From positions 1 to 41,405 of the forward strand of contig CAMWNK010000011.1 in the NCBI GenBank assembly GCA_947175555.1: a DNA stretch of 41,405 nt. Reading direction: 5' to 3'. Source of the DNA: an uncultured Clostridia bacterium. GTDB lineage: Bacteria > Bacillota > Clostridia > Christensenellales > UBA3700. Shown in pieces: positions 29,020-39,848 of the stretch; within the stretch, counting starts at the first letter, position 1; the number at the start of each line of letters is the position of its first letter. Under the pieces are notes generated by a model. That model did no database searches, was not told the origin of the DNA, and was given only the letters and a program-made list of their open reading frames with translations. Made by a program: the position numbers and the translations under genes.

Positions 29020-30189
29020 TCAATCCGCCGTATATTCTATTATCTCCGCTTCCTTTATCGCCTCGTCTATCATAGCATCCAAATCGACGAGTTTTGCCTC
29101 TTCCGCCCTTGCCTTATCCAGCTTGGGATTGATGACGGGATTTTTAGGAAGGAACACGGTACAGCAATCTTCGTAAGGCTGCTTGCTGATGTCGTAAGTG
29201 CCGATTTTTGCGGCGGTGTCCATAATCTCGTATTTATCCATGCCGATAAGCGGACGGAATACGGGCAGCTGCTGCACGGCGTCCTCGGTGCTTGTGATAC
29301 CCGCAACTGTCTGAGACGCCACCTGTCCGAGACTTTCGCCCGTAATCAACGCGCCGCAGCCGTTATCTACGGCAAGTCTTTCCGCAATCCTCACCATCAC
29401 TCTGCGCATTACGGTTATCATGAAGTCGCCGTCGCAACGCCTATGTATTTCTTCCTGAATTTTAGTAAATGACACGACTATCAGCCTTATATCGCCGCAA
29501 TAGCGCGTCATCGTCTTGGCGATATCCAGCACCTTCTGCCTTGCCTGCAAGCCCGTATGCGGATAGCTGTGGTAGTGCACCGCCGTAATCTTCATGCCCC
29601 TGCGCGCCATCCTATAGCCCGCCACGGGAGAATCGAATCCGCCGCTGAGCAGCAGCATACCTCCGCCCGCCGTGCCTAAAGGCATACCGCCTGCGCACTC
29701 CACCTTACCGCTGTAGACGTAGGCGCAGCCGTTCTCGCGGATATCTATATTGACGGTAGTATCGGGCGTGAATAGGTCTACGCTCAAACCCTGTCTGCGG
29801 CCGAGAATATATCCGCCCGCTTCCATGGCAATCTGCATGGAGTTTTTATTCATTCTCTTATCTGCGCGCTTTACTCTCACGCAGAAGGTCTTGCTCCCCT
29901 CGGGCACTGCGGACAGCGCGGCGGCATACATCTGCTCGTAGTCGGAAGCCACCTTCACCGCCACGCTCAGCGAGCACAGTCCGAATATCTTGGTAAGCCT
30001 ATCCACCAAGCTCCTCTCCTGCTCAGGGCGGTAGTTTTCTACGTAGTATCTGTTCTGCGTACGGCTGAAATTGCACTCGTAGGGCGCCAGCGCACGCTTA
30101 ATGCTGTCTATCAATGCGCTCTCGAATGAAGAGCGATTCCTGCCCTTGAGGAACAACTCGCCGTATCTTAGCAATATTACTTTTTCCAT
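29020..30189 (-). CDS. thiI: tRNA 4-thiouridine synthase ThiI
   Basis: MEKVILLRYGELFLKGRNRSSFE, LLSGGFDSPVAGYRMARRG PP-loop, ITGESLGQVASQT; follows a cysteine desulfurase. Confidence 0.94.
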   Translation of the reverse strand: MEKVILLRYGELFLKGRNRSSFESALIDSIKRALAPYECNFSRTQNRYYVENYRPEQERSLVDRLTKIFGLCSLSVAVKVASDYEQMYAAALSAVPEGSKTFCVRVKRADKRMNKNSMQIAMEAGGYILGRRQGLSVDLFTPDTTVNIDIRENGCAYVYSGKVECAGGMPLGTAGGGMLLLSGGFDSPVAGYRMARRGMKITAVHYHSYPHTGLQARQKVLDIAKTMTRYCGDIRLIVVSFTKIQEEIHRRCDGDFMITVMRRVMVRIAERLAVDNGCGALITGESLGQVASQTVAGITSTEDAVQQLPVFRPLIGMDKYEIMDTAAKIGTYDISKQPYEDCCTVFLPKNPVINPKLDKARAEEAKLVDLDAMIDEAIKEAEIIEYTAD

Positions 30190-30199
30190 ATTTATCTGC

Positions 30200-31339
30200 C
30201 TACCTTTTGATATATCTTCTCAATTTTTCTATCTCTTCGCCTATCGCTTTTGCAACGATATCCACCTCTTGCAAGGTATTGAATTGACTTAGGCTCAGCC
30301 TCAGTATTCCGCCTGCGTACTTCTCCTCGAGCGACAGCGCGGAAGCTATACGCCTATCCGCCTTGCGCGCGGAACATGCCGAGCCCGTCCCCGCAATAAT
30401 GCCTCTGTCCTCAAGGCAGTGGGCGAGCACCTCTCCCCTTACTCCCGCAACGGCTATGCTGAGGATATGCGGCGCGCTCATATCGATATCGGTATTGATA
30501 ATTACGTCCGATACGCTGCCCGATATCCCCCTTGCCAAGGCGTCCCTCATGGCTCTTATCTCCACGCCGATACCGCTAAGCTGTCCGCACTTCACGCTTG
30601 CCGCGTGTGCAAATGCGCATATCCCCGCCACGTTTTCCGTCGCGGAGCGTACGCCCCTCTCCTGTCCGCCGCCGTACACAAAGGGAGATAAATGCACCTT
30701 TTTACTCACGTACAACGCGCCTACGCCCTTGGGCGCGTGCACCTTATGACCGCTAATGCTGTACAAGTCCACGCCAAGGCTCTTGACGTCCACGTACACC
30801 TTGCCCAGCGCCTGCACTCCGTCGCTGTGGATGATTGCGGCAGGGGCAAGCCTTCTTGTAATCTCCGATATCTTGGCTATATCGTTGAGCGCGCCCGTAT
30901 CGTTGCTCACGTGCATTATCGATACCAGTCGCGTATCGTTGTTGATTGCCTTCTCGAGCGCGGATATATCCGCCCTGCCGTGCCTGTCTGTGGGTATGAC
31001 TACGAACTTATAGCCCCTGCTCTCGAGCTCTTTAGCGGTGTTATATACGGCTGCGTGCTCCACGGCGGATATCACTATCTCGCCGCTCTTTCTCCTCAGC
31101 GAGCAAGTGAGGGCGATATTATCCGCCTCGCTTCCCGATGCGGTAAACAGCACTTCGCCGCTCTCGCACCCCATGCAGCGCGCTATCTTTTCCCTTGCCT
31201 CCTCTACGGCGTTAGCCGCCTTAGCCGCCATACCGTACAGAGCGGAAGGATTATAATATAACTCCTCGTTATAATGCCTTATTATGTCGCTGCACTCGCC
31301 GTAAACTCTCGTCGTAGCGGCGTTGTCCATGTATATCAT
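30200..31339 (-). CDS. Cysteine desulfurase (NifS/IscS-like)
   Basis: MIYMDNAATTRVYGE, SGSEADNIAL, HSDGVQALGK, SISGHKVHAPKGVGALY, GTGSACS. Confidence 0.93.
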   Translation of the reverse strand: MIYMDNAATTRVYGECSDIIRHYNEELYYNPSALYGMAAKAANAVEEAREKIARCMGCESGEVLFTASGSEADNIALTCSLRRKSGEIVISAVEHAAVYNTAKELESRGYKFVVIPTDRHGRADISALEKAINNDTRLVSIMHVSNDTGALNDIAKISEITRRLAPAAIIHSDGVQALGKVYVDVKSLGVDLYSISGHKVHAPKGVGALYVSKKVHLSPFVYGGGQERGVRSATENVAGICAFAHAASVKCGQLSGIGVEIRAMRDALARGISGSVSDVIINTDIDMSAPHILSIAVAGVRGEVLAHCLEDRGIIAGTGSACSARKADRRIASALSLEEKYAGGILRLSLSQFNTLQEVDIVAKAIGEEIEKLRRYIKR

Positions 31340-31788
31340 AATTGCACTTCTCCTGCAAGAATACTATAGGTATAATTATCGAGCTTCAACGCTATCCTGC
31401 GCCCCGTATTAGTCTCCACGAGATACACGCCCTCGCAATCGCCCACGTACATCTTCTCCGCGCCCGCGCCGATATCGCATGAGTTTACGCTCTTGATATC
31501 CGCCCTGCCTATGCTTATAAGCTCTTTGCTTTTCCCGATGATTTTCTTACTCACGCTCAGCCGTCCGTCGCTCAATACGTATTCGTATGAGTATACCGCG
31601 TGCAGCGATATCCTGCGCATGATAAGCCCCGCCGCGACGCACGCCGCCGCTATAGCAAACAGCACGGGCTTGAACAAGCCTGCCGCCGCGCTGAGCAACG
31701 CGCCTATATCCGTAGCTATCGCAGCTATCAGCAATACTGCCCTGAGCGGCTTATATTTATATTGCTCGTACTCTTTGATATAAGTCAT
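31336..31788 (-). CDS. Small membrane protein, possibly bacterial PH-like domain
   Basis: 150 aa; paired TM segments, then YEYVLSDGRLSVSKKIIGKSKELISIGRADIKSV. Overlaps mutS2 stop and nifS start by 4 bp. Confidence 0.6.
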   Translation of the reverse strand: MTYIKEYEQYKYKPLRAVLLIAAIATDIGALLSAAAGLFKPVLFAIAAACVAAGLIMRRISLHAVYSYEYVLSDGRLSVSKKIIGKSKELISIGRADIKSVNSCDIGAGAEKMYVGDCEGVYLVETNTGRRIALKLDNYTYSILAGEVQL

Positions 31789-34139
31789 TGCAGCCTCGCA
31801 ACGGTTACGCCGCTGTCGCCCTCGCCGTATTTGCCTTCTCTGTACTCTAAGATTGCGCTGTGCGCGCCGAGCGCCTTTCTTACCGCGACGCGCAACGCTC
31901 CGCTTCCCTTGCCGTGCACGACGGTTATTTCGGGATAGCCCGCCCTCAGCGCATCCTCTATATAGGCGTCGAGGTTATATATTGCCTCGTCGCACGTCTG
32001 ACCGCGCAAATCTATCTCCGCGCTCACGTGCCTGCTCGGCGCGCCGTCCTCTCCGATCGTCCGCTTTATTATGACCTCGCCCTTATTAGACGCCTTTATC
32101 TTATATATATCGTCCGCGCTCACCATTGCGGTCATCACGCCCGCCTTCACCTTATACTCGCGCTTTTTTGCATTATAGGAGCATACCTTAGCCCTTTTTG
32201 CAAGCGACTTGACGTATACGTCGTCGCCTACGGATATCTCTCCGCCCTCTTTCTTTATCTCGTTCGAGCCTGCTATAGGCGCGCGCTCTCCTCTTGCAAG
32301 CTCGTTCTTTAGCCGCCTTGCCTCGAACAAGGCTTTCTCGTCCCCTTCTTTTACCTTTTGCCTTATCTGCTCGACCAGCTCTTCCGCCTGCTCGGTATAG
32401 TCGGACAGCAATTCCTTATATCCCTTGCGCATCTTCTCCTCAAGCCTTGCCCTCACGCTCTCGCACCTATCGCGCTCTGCCTGCGCCTCACGCGCCCGAG
32501 CCTCGCTCTCTTGCCTATACCTTCTTGCCTCGGCAAGGTTTTCCTCCGCCTCCCTCAAGGCTTTTTCCGCGCCGCTAAGCAGGGCGTTAAGCCTTATCTT
32601 ATCGGGAGAGATCAGCGAGATTGCCCGCTCTGTTACCGATTTAGGCAGTCCTAAGGCGGCTGCCGTCTCCAATGCGTTGGACGCGCCCGCTACGCCCGTA
32701 ACCAGCCTGTAGGTAGGCTTATACGTCGTAGGATCGAAGTCCATCGACGCGTTGCTTATCCCGCCCGTTTGAGCGGAAAATGCCTTAAGCTCGTCGTAGT
32801 GCGACGTAGCTATGCACTTGCAACCCGCCTTCAGCAGATACTCTATGCAAGCTACCGCCAGCGCGCTGCCCTCCTGCGGATCGGTGCCGCCGCCTATCTC
32901 GTCCAGCAGTACCAAGCTGCCGCCGTCCGCGCGCTCCAGTATCTCGGCAACGTTGGACATATGGGAAGAAAAGGTGGATAAATTGCGCTCTATGCTCTGC
33001 AAGTCGCCTATGTCGCAGTATACGCTGCCAAAGTAAGACAGCTCGCTGCCCTCTGTGCAAGGCACGTACATACCGCTTGAAGCCATAAGCGTAAGCAGTC
33101 CGCACATCTTAAGCGACACCGTCTTGCCGCCCGTGTTGGGACCGGATATTATCATCACGCTGTACTCGCCGCCAAGCGCAAGCGATACGGGCACCGCAGT
33201 CTTGACGTCCAGTAGCGGATGCCTGCCGCCCACGATGTTGATATAGCCCTTATTATTGAGTATCGGCATCACCGCTTTTACAGCCTTAGCGTATTTTGCC
33301 TTGGCAAGTATGGCGTCCAGCCGACTTAGCCTATCGCAGGCGTCCTCTATATTGTCGCTCTGCGCCCTTATCTGCGCGGTGAGGGCGGCAAGTATACGCC
33401 GCTCTTCCTCTTCCGCCTGCGCCTGCAATGATTTTACGTCGTTATTCAGCTCTACCACCGCGTACGGCTCTATATATACCGTAGCTCCGCTGGCAGAGCG
33501 GTCATGGAGTAAGCCCGCGACCGAGGAGCGGCACTCCGCCTTGACAGGCAGCACGTATCTGCCCGACCTGACCGTTATTATTGCGTCTTGCAGATACTTG
33601 GATTTACCTGCAACGAGGTAAGAATTGAGCTTGGCTCGCACCGCCTCGCTCGCCTGCCTTACCGCGCTTCTCAGATGTCTCAGCTCATTGGAAGCGTTAT
33701 CGCTCAGCTCGCTGTCGCCGACGATGCTCTCGCTTATCGACCTCTCCAGATAGCCGTCTACCGAGATATCTTCTGCTATCTCTCTTATTATCTCGATACT
33801 GTCGTCGTTGACGCCGCATATCGCCGAGCGCGCAACTCTTGCCGTATGCAACGCGTCCCCTACCGCCTTAATCTGCGGTATGCTCAGTATGGACATCTTC
33901 CTTGCCATCTCAAGGCAATCGGACACGCTCTCATACCCCACGTCGGGCGATACGCAGTGCTCATACAGCAATTTATCCGCCTCGCGCGTCTGCTCGAGCA
34001 TATATACTGCGTCCTCATAGCTTGCAGCGGGGCAAGACTCTATTACGCGCACTGCCGCCTCGCGTCCGCAGCAATAGCGGGACAGCTCTTTCATAACTTT
34101 CCCGTATTCAAGCGCATTCAATGTCTTAGTATCTATCAC
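31785..34139 (-). CDS. mutS2: MutS2 family protein
   Basis: SGPNTGGKTVSLKMCGLLTLMASSGMYVPC Walker A, LLDEIGGGTDPQEGSALA, C-terminal Smr domain IDLRGQTCDEAIYNLDAYIEDALRAGYPEITVVHGKGSGALR. GTG start. Confidence 0.95.
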   Translation of the reverse strand: MIDTKTLNALEYGKVMKELSRYCCGREAAVRVIESCPAASYEDAVYMLEQTREADKLLYEHCVSPDVGYESVSDCLEMARKMSILSIPQIKAVGDALHTARVARSAICGVNDDSIEIIREIAEDISVDGYLERSISESIVGDSELSDNASNELRHLRSAVRQASEAVRAKLNSYLVAGKSKYLQDAIITVRSGRYVLPVKAECRSSVAGLLHDRSASGATVYIEPYAVVELNNDVKSLQAQAEEEERRILAALTAQIRAQSDNIEDACDRLSRLDAILAKAKYAKAVKAVMPILNNKGYINIVGGRHPLLDVKTAVPVSLALGGEYSVMIISGPNTGGKTVSLKMCGLLTLMASSGMYVPCTEGSELSYFGSVYCDIGDLQSIERNLSTFSSHMSNVAEILERADGGSLVLLDEIGGGTDPQEGSALAVACIEYLLKAGCKCIATSHYDELKAFSAQTGGISNASMDFDPTTYKPTYRLVTGVAGASNALETAAALGLPKSVTERAISLISPDKIRLNALLSGAEKALREAEENLAEARRYRQESEARAREAQAERDRCESVRARLEEKMRKGYKELLSDYTEQAEELVEQIRQKVKEGDEKALFEARRLKNELARGERAPIAGSNEIKKEGGEISVGDDVYVKSLAKRAKVCSYNAKKREYKVKAGVMTAMVSADDIYKIKASNKGEVIIKRTIGEDGAPSRHVSAEIDLRGQTCDEAIYNLDAYIEDALRAGYPEITVVHGKGSGALRVAVRKALGAHSAILEYREGKYGEGDSGVTVARLQ

Positions 34140-36397
34140 TTTACTCCCCTCAGCAGATGTCCCGCGCTGCCGCCTGCATACTTCTCGCCTTTAAGATAGG
34201 CGTCTATTACCTTATTTGCGCTGCCTACGTCGCAGCCTGTCATATCGAGCAGATACCTGCCGCTCTCGACTATCGCCTTGTGCTTACCCGCAATATTGAC
34301 GGTATCGGGATTGAGCAATTCAAAGTAGCAATCCGCAAGCCTTATCCTTTTGATAGGATACTCGCCGTAACTATCGCCGTACTTCATCTCCTCTCTCCAC
34401 TTGCAGCTGTCGCATCCGCACTTGTAATTGAGCTTTACAGGGCAATGCGTCAGCGTCATCACGGCAGGTCTGCCATAGGCGTACACTATCGGATTGGGCA
34501 GTCCGTTTACTTCCGCCGCATTGAGCTCGGGCGATGCGACGTAGTCCTCAAGCCCCAACTGCTCCATACATTTCTTGTTATAAATATTCAATCCCGTGCC
34601 GCCGATAGCAGGCAACTTGTATTGCTTGGCAAGGTATACCGCTCCTATATTATCGCAGTACAATCCCTTGATATTATCCTTCAATTTATCGACTGCTTGC
34701 TTGACTATACGCATGTCGGCAACTCTGAGAATTTTCGGAATAGCCAGATATATTCTCAAATTATTCTCAATTAAGCCGTTTTTCATAATATAATCGATGT
34801 TTTTAGAGCTAAAGTCGCGTATTTTCAGTATTCCGTCCATACCCGAGCTTGCACAGCGGCTGAGTATATCGATATCGTCCGACATCACCGCTACTTGCCC
34901 GCAGATACGCTCTGCACTATCGCTTTCAGCTATACGCCGGGCGGCGTCTTCCGCCTCATAGCTCACCCGCTCTACCTTATAATTATTCAGTATTTCCGCC
35001 TTTAGCTTGGCTATGCCGCTCTTGCGCAAATCGTTGATTACAGATATGGGCGCAAAGCAGTTTTCACTCAATTCCACGCTCAGCGACGAGCATTTCAATT
35101 CGCCGTTATCCTTATCCATAACCGCGCGAATATCGCCCTCCGTTATCGACCTATTCAGCGCAGGCTGCGCTATATATTCGCTCTCCACTCTCGCGCCGAC
35201 GTTAGAAGAAGTAAGAGTTAAGGCTATCTTTTTACCGATAGCAACCTCTATTGCCGCGTCAAAGGGGATATACTTTCTCTTGCCTATCAGCTCCCTTTCT
35301 CTGACGATATCATAGGTTATGCTTATCTTATCGCCTGCGCGCAGCCGAGAGCTGAGGCACGGTATGATAAGCCTGCCGCCTTCGCGCTCTATCTTATCCA
35401 CCCTCATGCCGCACACTTCTGCGCCGCCGCGCGTTATCTTTATGCCGTCGCCGACAGCCAAATCGGGGATATCGTCAGTCTCTATCCTGCCCTTGCCCAC
35501 CTTTTTGATTGCGCCGACCTCTTCGCCCGCATTATTTGCTATCTTATATGATATTATATCCGAGTTGCCCTTATCGTAGCCGGATATAAAGCCGCCTCTG
35601 TTATACGCCCTTTTCAATCTGGATAAGGCAGACTTATCCCTCTTGCCGTCCATCGCGTCTTTATACGCGCTCACCGCTTCCGCCACGTAGTAAGGCGTCT
35701 TGAGCCTGCCTTCTATCTTACAGCTATCTACTCCCGCATCCTCAAGCCTTTGCAAATCGTTCAGTCTGCATATATCCGACGCAGATAGCAGATAGCCCTT
35801 GCCTTCTCCGCACGTGTATTCCCTGCGGCAAGGCTGATTGCATCTGCCTCTGTTGCCGCTGTCTCCGCTCATAAACGAGGACATAAGGCATCCGCCGGAA
35901 AAGGATACGCACAGCGCGCCGTGCACGAATACTTCCACTTCGAGACCGCTCGCCTTTACGCTCTTTATATCCTCGATACGGCACTCCCTCGACAGCACTA
36001 CGCGCCTAAAGCCGAGCTGCTTAGCCATCAACGCGCCTTCGAGATTGTGGATACCCATCTGCGTGCTCGCGTGCAGAGGCACTTTGCTCTCTCTGAATAT
36101 ATCCAGCGCGCCGATATCGGTAACGATGAAGGCGTCCGCGCCCGCATCCGCCGCAGCGCTCACCCTCGAGCGCAGCATATCTATCTCGCTATCTTTTACG
36201 CACGTGTTAAAAGCGATATAGACCTTTACCCCGTGCAGGTGGCAAAAGTCTATATATTCGGATATATTTTCTGCTGTAAAGTTGTCGGCTTTGGCTCTGG
36301 CATTGAATAGGTCCATACCCAAATACACCGCCCCTGCGCCCGAATATACTGCGGCTTTAAGCGAAGCGGCGTTGCCTGCGGGAGCAAGAAGCTCCAT
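34136..36397 (-). CDS. U32 family peptidase
   Basis: MELLAPAGNAASLKAAVYSGAGAVYLGMDLFNARAKADNF, VFVHGALCVSFSGGCLMSSFMSGDSGNRGRCNQPCRREY. Confidence 0.93.
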   Translation of the reverse strand: MELLAPAGNAASLKAAVYSGAGAVYLGMDLFNARAKADNFTAENISEYIDFCHLHGVKVYIAFNTCVKDSEIDMLRSRVSAAADAGADAFIVTDIGALDIFRESKVPLHASTQMGIHNLEGALMAKQLGFRRVVLSRECRIEDIKSVKASGLEVEVFVHGALCVSFSGGCLMSSFMSGDSGNRGRCNQPCRREYTCGEGKGYLLSASDICRLNDLQRLEDAGVDSCKIEGRLKTPYYVAEAVSAYKDAMDGKRDKSALSRLKRAYNRGGFISGYDKGNSDIISYKIANNAGEEVGAIKKVGKGRIETDDIPDLAVGDGIKITRGGAEVCGMRVDKIEREGGRLIIPCLSSRLRAGDKISITYDIVRERELIGKRKYIPFDAAIEVAIGKKIALTLTSSNVGARVESEYIAQPALNRSITEGDIRAVMDKDNGELKCSSLSVELSENCFAPISVINDLRKSGIAKLKAEILNNYKVERVSYEAEDAARRIAESDSAERICGQVAVMSDDIDILSRCASSGMDGILKIRDFSSKNIDYIMKNGLIENNLRIYLAIPKILRVADMRIVKQAVDKLKDNIKGLYCDNIGAVYLAKQYKLPAIGGTGLNIYNKKCMEQLGLEDYVASPELNAAEVNGLPNPIVYAYGRPAVMTLTHCPVKLNYKCGCDSCKWREEMKYGDSYGEYPIKRIRLADCYFELLNPDTVNIAGKHKAIVESGRYLLDMTGCDVGSANKVIDAYLKGEKYAGGSAGHLLRGVK

Positions 36398-38788
36398 TTA
36401 TCTGAGCACTCCGCCCAGCTCGGAGTGCAATTTTTCCGTAATCCTGTCCATACGCGAAGAGATGTCTGCGTCGGTTAGCGTCTTGTCGTCCGCTCTGAAT
36501 ACGAGATTGAGCGCAACGCTCTTTTTCTCTCCCAAAAGCAGCTTGTTGCGGTATACGTCGAATACGCTCACTTCCTTAAGCAGACCGCCGCCCGCCTTCT
36601 TGATAGCGGCGATTATCTTGGCAGCCGATACGTCCTCTTCCACTACTATCGCAAGGTCGCGCTCCACGGGAGGGAACTTGCTCACCTGTTCAAAGACGTA
36701 TTTCCTACGCGCGTACTTGTGCAGCATATCAATGTCCAGCTCCGCAATATACAGTCTTTCTTCCACGTTGAAGGCAGCCGATACGTCGCGGTGCACCTCG
36801 CCGATATAGCCCAATACCTTGCCGCCCGCAGCCACGATATCCGCGCTCCTGCCGCCGTGAAGATAAGGCAATGTAGAGCGCTCGTAGGCCGCGTCTATCC
36901 CGAAGGCGCGCATTATGTTTTCTATCACGCCTTTTACGGTATAGAAGTCCTCGTCCTTGCCGTACGCGCCCAACGCCAGCCTCTCCGACTGCTCGGGCAA
37001 TTCTGCCCCCTTATCGTAATATACTCCCGCCACCTCGTACAGCCTTGCCGTATGAATGGACTTGAGATAATTGCTTGCAAGCGTGGATATTATGGAGTAT
37101 GCAAGCGTGGTGCGCATACGCGATACGTCTTCGCCCAGCGGATTGAGAAGCTCTACGCTGCTGTGCAGCGCGTCATCCTCGGGCAACATTAGCACATCGC
37201 ACATCTTGGGCGAGACAAAGGAGTACGTCAATATCTCGTTATAGCCCGCCGCTACGCACAGCCTTTTCACAAGGTCGGTATCGGCAATGCGCAGCCCCTT
37301 GCCGCCTACGGTCTGCTTGCCCTTTTCCATAAGGGTGCCGTCTATCTTGTCATAGCCGTAGAAGCGTATTACCTCTTCGGCTAAGTCATTTACGTTTTCC
37401 AAGTCCTCTCTGCCCTCGGGAGGGATGCAGACTATCTTATCGCCGTCGCGCTCCACTTGGATTCTGAGCGCGGCAAGTATCCTTACCGCTTCGTCTGCGG
37501 GGACGTCCACGCCGAGTATGCCGTTGATGCGGCTCAGCGACGTCTCTATACGCCTTGCCTTAGGCTTATTGTCGAATACGTCTATCATATCTTGCGCTAT
37601 CACGCCGCAACCCAATTCCTGCACCAAGTGCAGGGCGCGGCGCACGCCTATCTCTTGCAGCGAGCAATCAACGCCCTTTTCGTACCTTGCCGAAGAGTCC
37701 GACCTCAGTCCCAGTCCGCGCGAGGTGCGGCGCACGCTGTCGCGGGCAAACTTCGCGCTCTCGAATATTACCCCTTGGGTATCTTCTCTGATACCGCTGT
37801 TTTCTCCGCCCATTACGCCTGCGATTGCGCAAGGCTTTGCGGCGTCGGCTATTATCAACATATCGCTGCTAAGCGTATACTCCTTGCCGTCGAGGGCGAC
37901 TATCTTCTCGCTATCGAGGGCGCGCCTTACGTTTATCTTCCCCCCATCTATATCGCGCATGTCGAACGCGTGCATGGGCTGACCTATCTCGGTGAGCACG
38001 TAGTTGGTGATATCTACCAGATTGCTTATAGGTCTGATACCCACCGCCTTGAGCCTACGTCTGATATATTCGGGAGACGGCGCAATCTTCACGTCCGTTA
38101 CTGCCGCCGCCATATATCTGGGACACAGCTGCTTATCCTTAACGCTTACGCTCACATAGTCGCCCGTCTTACTCGCCTTATCCGCGCTAAAAGACAGGTC
38201 AGGCATCTTGAGCGGCTTGTTCAATATAGCCGCAACCTCGCCCGCAATGCCGAGCACGCTGTTGCAGTCTCCTCTATTCGCCGTTACCGCAACGTCGAGT
38301 ATGACGTCGTCGTATCCGAGCACGTCGTTGATATCCGTGCCGAGAGCCTTGTCCTCGCCGTTCATAATCAATATGCCGTATACGCCCGCGCCCTTGTAGT
38401 CGCTCTCGCTAAGCCCCAGCTCCTCGCCGCTGCACATCATGCCGCACGAGGCTACGCCCCTCAGCTTACCGCTCTTGATGCGCTTGCCGTCGGGCAAAAC
38501 CGCGCCGTCCGTAGCCACGGGGACAACGTCTCCCTCTGCGATGTTGCTCGCGCCCGTAACTATCTGCAGCACTTCGCTGCCCACGTCCACCTTGCATATT
38601 ACGAGCTTGTCCGCGTCGGGATGCCTGACTATGCTCTCTATCCTGCCCAGCACTACGCCCTTGATAGCGGCGCGCTGGTCGATTATCTCCTCTACCTCAA
38701 AGCCAGTATTGACAAGTCTGTCCGCAAGCTCCACGGCGGTAATATCTATATCTACAAAGTCTTTTAACCAGTTGAGAGTTACTTTCAT
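36398..38788 (-). CDS. pheT: Phenylalanine--tRNA ligase beta subunit
   Basis: MKVTLNWLKDFVDI, ILDVAVTANRGDCNSVLGIAGEVAAI, C-terminal FDX-ACB domain; adjacent to pheS. Confidence 0.96.
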   Translation of the reverse strand: MKVTLNWLKDFVDIDITAVELADRLVNTGFEVEEIIDQRAAIKGVVLGRIESIVRHPDADKLVICKVDVGSEVLQIVTGASNIAEGDVVPVATDGAVLPDGKRIKSGKLRGVASCGMMCSGEELGLSESDYKGAGVYGILIMNGEDKALGTDINDVLGYDDVILDVAVTANRGDCNSVLGIAGEVAAILNKPLKMPDLSFSADKASKTGDYVSVSVKDKQLCPRYMAAAVTDVKIAPSPEYIRRRLKAVGIRPISNLVDITNYVLTEIGQPMHAFDMRDIDGGKINVRRALDSEKIVALDGKEYTLSSDMLIIADAAKPCAIAGVMGGENSGIREDTQGVIFESAKFARDSVRRTSRGLGLRSDSSARYEKGVDCSLQEIGVRRALHLVQELGCGVIAQDMIDVFDNKPKARRIETSLSRINGILGVDVPADEAVRILAALRIQVERDGDKIVCIPPEGREDLENVNDLAEEVIRFYGYDKIDGTLMEKGKQTVGGKGLRIADTDLVKRLCVAAGYNEILTYSFVSPKMCDVLMLPEDDALHSSVELLNPLGEDVSRMRTTLAYSIISTLASNYLKSIHTARLYEVAGVYYDKGAELPEQSERLALGAYGKDEDFYTVKGVIENIMRAFGIDAAYERSTLPYLHGGRSADIVAAGGKVLGYIGEVHRDVSAAFNVEERLYIAELDIDMLHKYARRKYVFEQVSKFPPVERDLAIVVEEDVSAAKIIAAIKKAGGGLLKEVSVFDVYRNKLLLGEKKSVALNLVFRADDKTLTDADISSRMDRITEKLHSELGGVLR

Positions 38789-39822
38789 ATCTCCTCCTTA
38801 AAGCCCGATAAAAATCTGACGTCGTTTTCAAACAGTATGCGCATATCGGGTATGCCGTACTTGATCATCGCTATCCTCTCCACGCCCATTCCGAAGGCAA
38901 AGCCGCTGTATACGTCGGGATCGATACCGCTTGCGCGCAAGACCTCGGGATTGACTACGCCTGCGCCGAGCACCTCTATCCAGCCCGTGCCCTTGCATAT
39001 CCTGCATCCCTTGCCGTGGCATACGGGGCAGGTAACGTCAACCTCAACGCTCGGCTCGGTAAAAGGGAAATACGAGGGGCGGAATCTTATCTTGGTCTTG
39101 GAATCGAACAACTCCTTAGCCACGCACTCCAAAGTGCCCTTGAGGTCGCACAGCGTAATGTCCTTATCTACGACCAGTCCCTCAACCTGCTGGAACATGG
39201 GCGAGTGAGTGGCGTCGTCGTCGGGACGGTACACCTTACCGGGACAAACTACCCTGATAGGCGGCTTGCTCTTATCCATTACCCTTGCCTGTACGGGCGA
39301 GGTGTGCGTGCGAAGTAGCACGTCGGGCGTAATATAAAAGGTGTCTTGCATGTCCCTTGCGGGGTGGTCCTTGGGCATATTCATGCGCTGGAAGTTGTAG
39401 TAATCGCTCTCTATCTCGGGACCTTGCTCCACGCTGAAGCCGAGCGAGATAAATACCCTCAATATCTCCTCTCTCACCAGAGTGCAGGGGTGATAGCTGC
39501 CCCTTGCTACGCCCTTGCCGCCAAGGGTAACGTCTATGCGCTCGTCCCTTGTCTTGCGCTCGAGCTCCAATCTCTTGAGGAAGGCAAGTCTGAGCTCTAT
39601 CATCGACGTAATAGAGTCTCTCGCCTCGTTGACCAGCTTGCCGATAGTCGGACGCTCCTCGGGCGGAATATCCTTAAGACTGCGCAGAAGCGAAGTGAGT
39701 TCTCCGCTCTTTCCGAGCAATCTTACGCGCATGTCGTTGACGTCGCCCGCCTCGTTGCTCTCTTCCAGCCTGCTCTTGGCATATGCCAAAATTTCTTGAA
39801 TCTTTTCACTTATAACAGACAT
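38785..39822 (-). CDS. pheS: Phenylalanine--tRNA ligase alpha subunit
   Basis: HPCTLVREEILRVFISLGFSVEQGPEIESDYYNFQRMNMPKDHPARDMQDTFYI, class II motifs. Confidence 0.97.
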   Translation of the reverse strand: MSVISEKIQEILAYAKSRLEESNEAGDVNDMRVRLLGKSGELTSLLRSLKDIPPEERPTIGKLVNEARDSITSMIELRLAFLKRLELERKTRDERIDVTLGGKGVARGSYHPCTLVREEILRVFISLGFSVEQGPEIESDYYNFQRMNMPKDHPARDMQDTFYITPDVLLRTHTSPVQARVMDKSKPPIRVVCPGKVYRPDDDATHSPMFQQVEGLVVDKDITLCDLKGTLECVAKELFDSKTKIRFRPSYFPFTEPSVEVDVTCPVCHGKGCRICKGTGWIEVLGAGVVNPEVLRASGIDPDVYSGFAFGMGVERIAMIKYGIPDMRILFENDVRFLSGFKEEI

Positions 39823-39848
39823 TTCTCTTCTCCGTCTTTATTATAAAA

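Noticed and set aside
37457-38767. 436-aa plus-strand ORF
   Set aside because: Fully antisense to pheT; Arg/His/Tyr/Ala-rich composition typical of a shadow frame.
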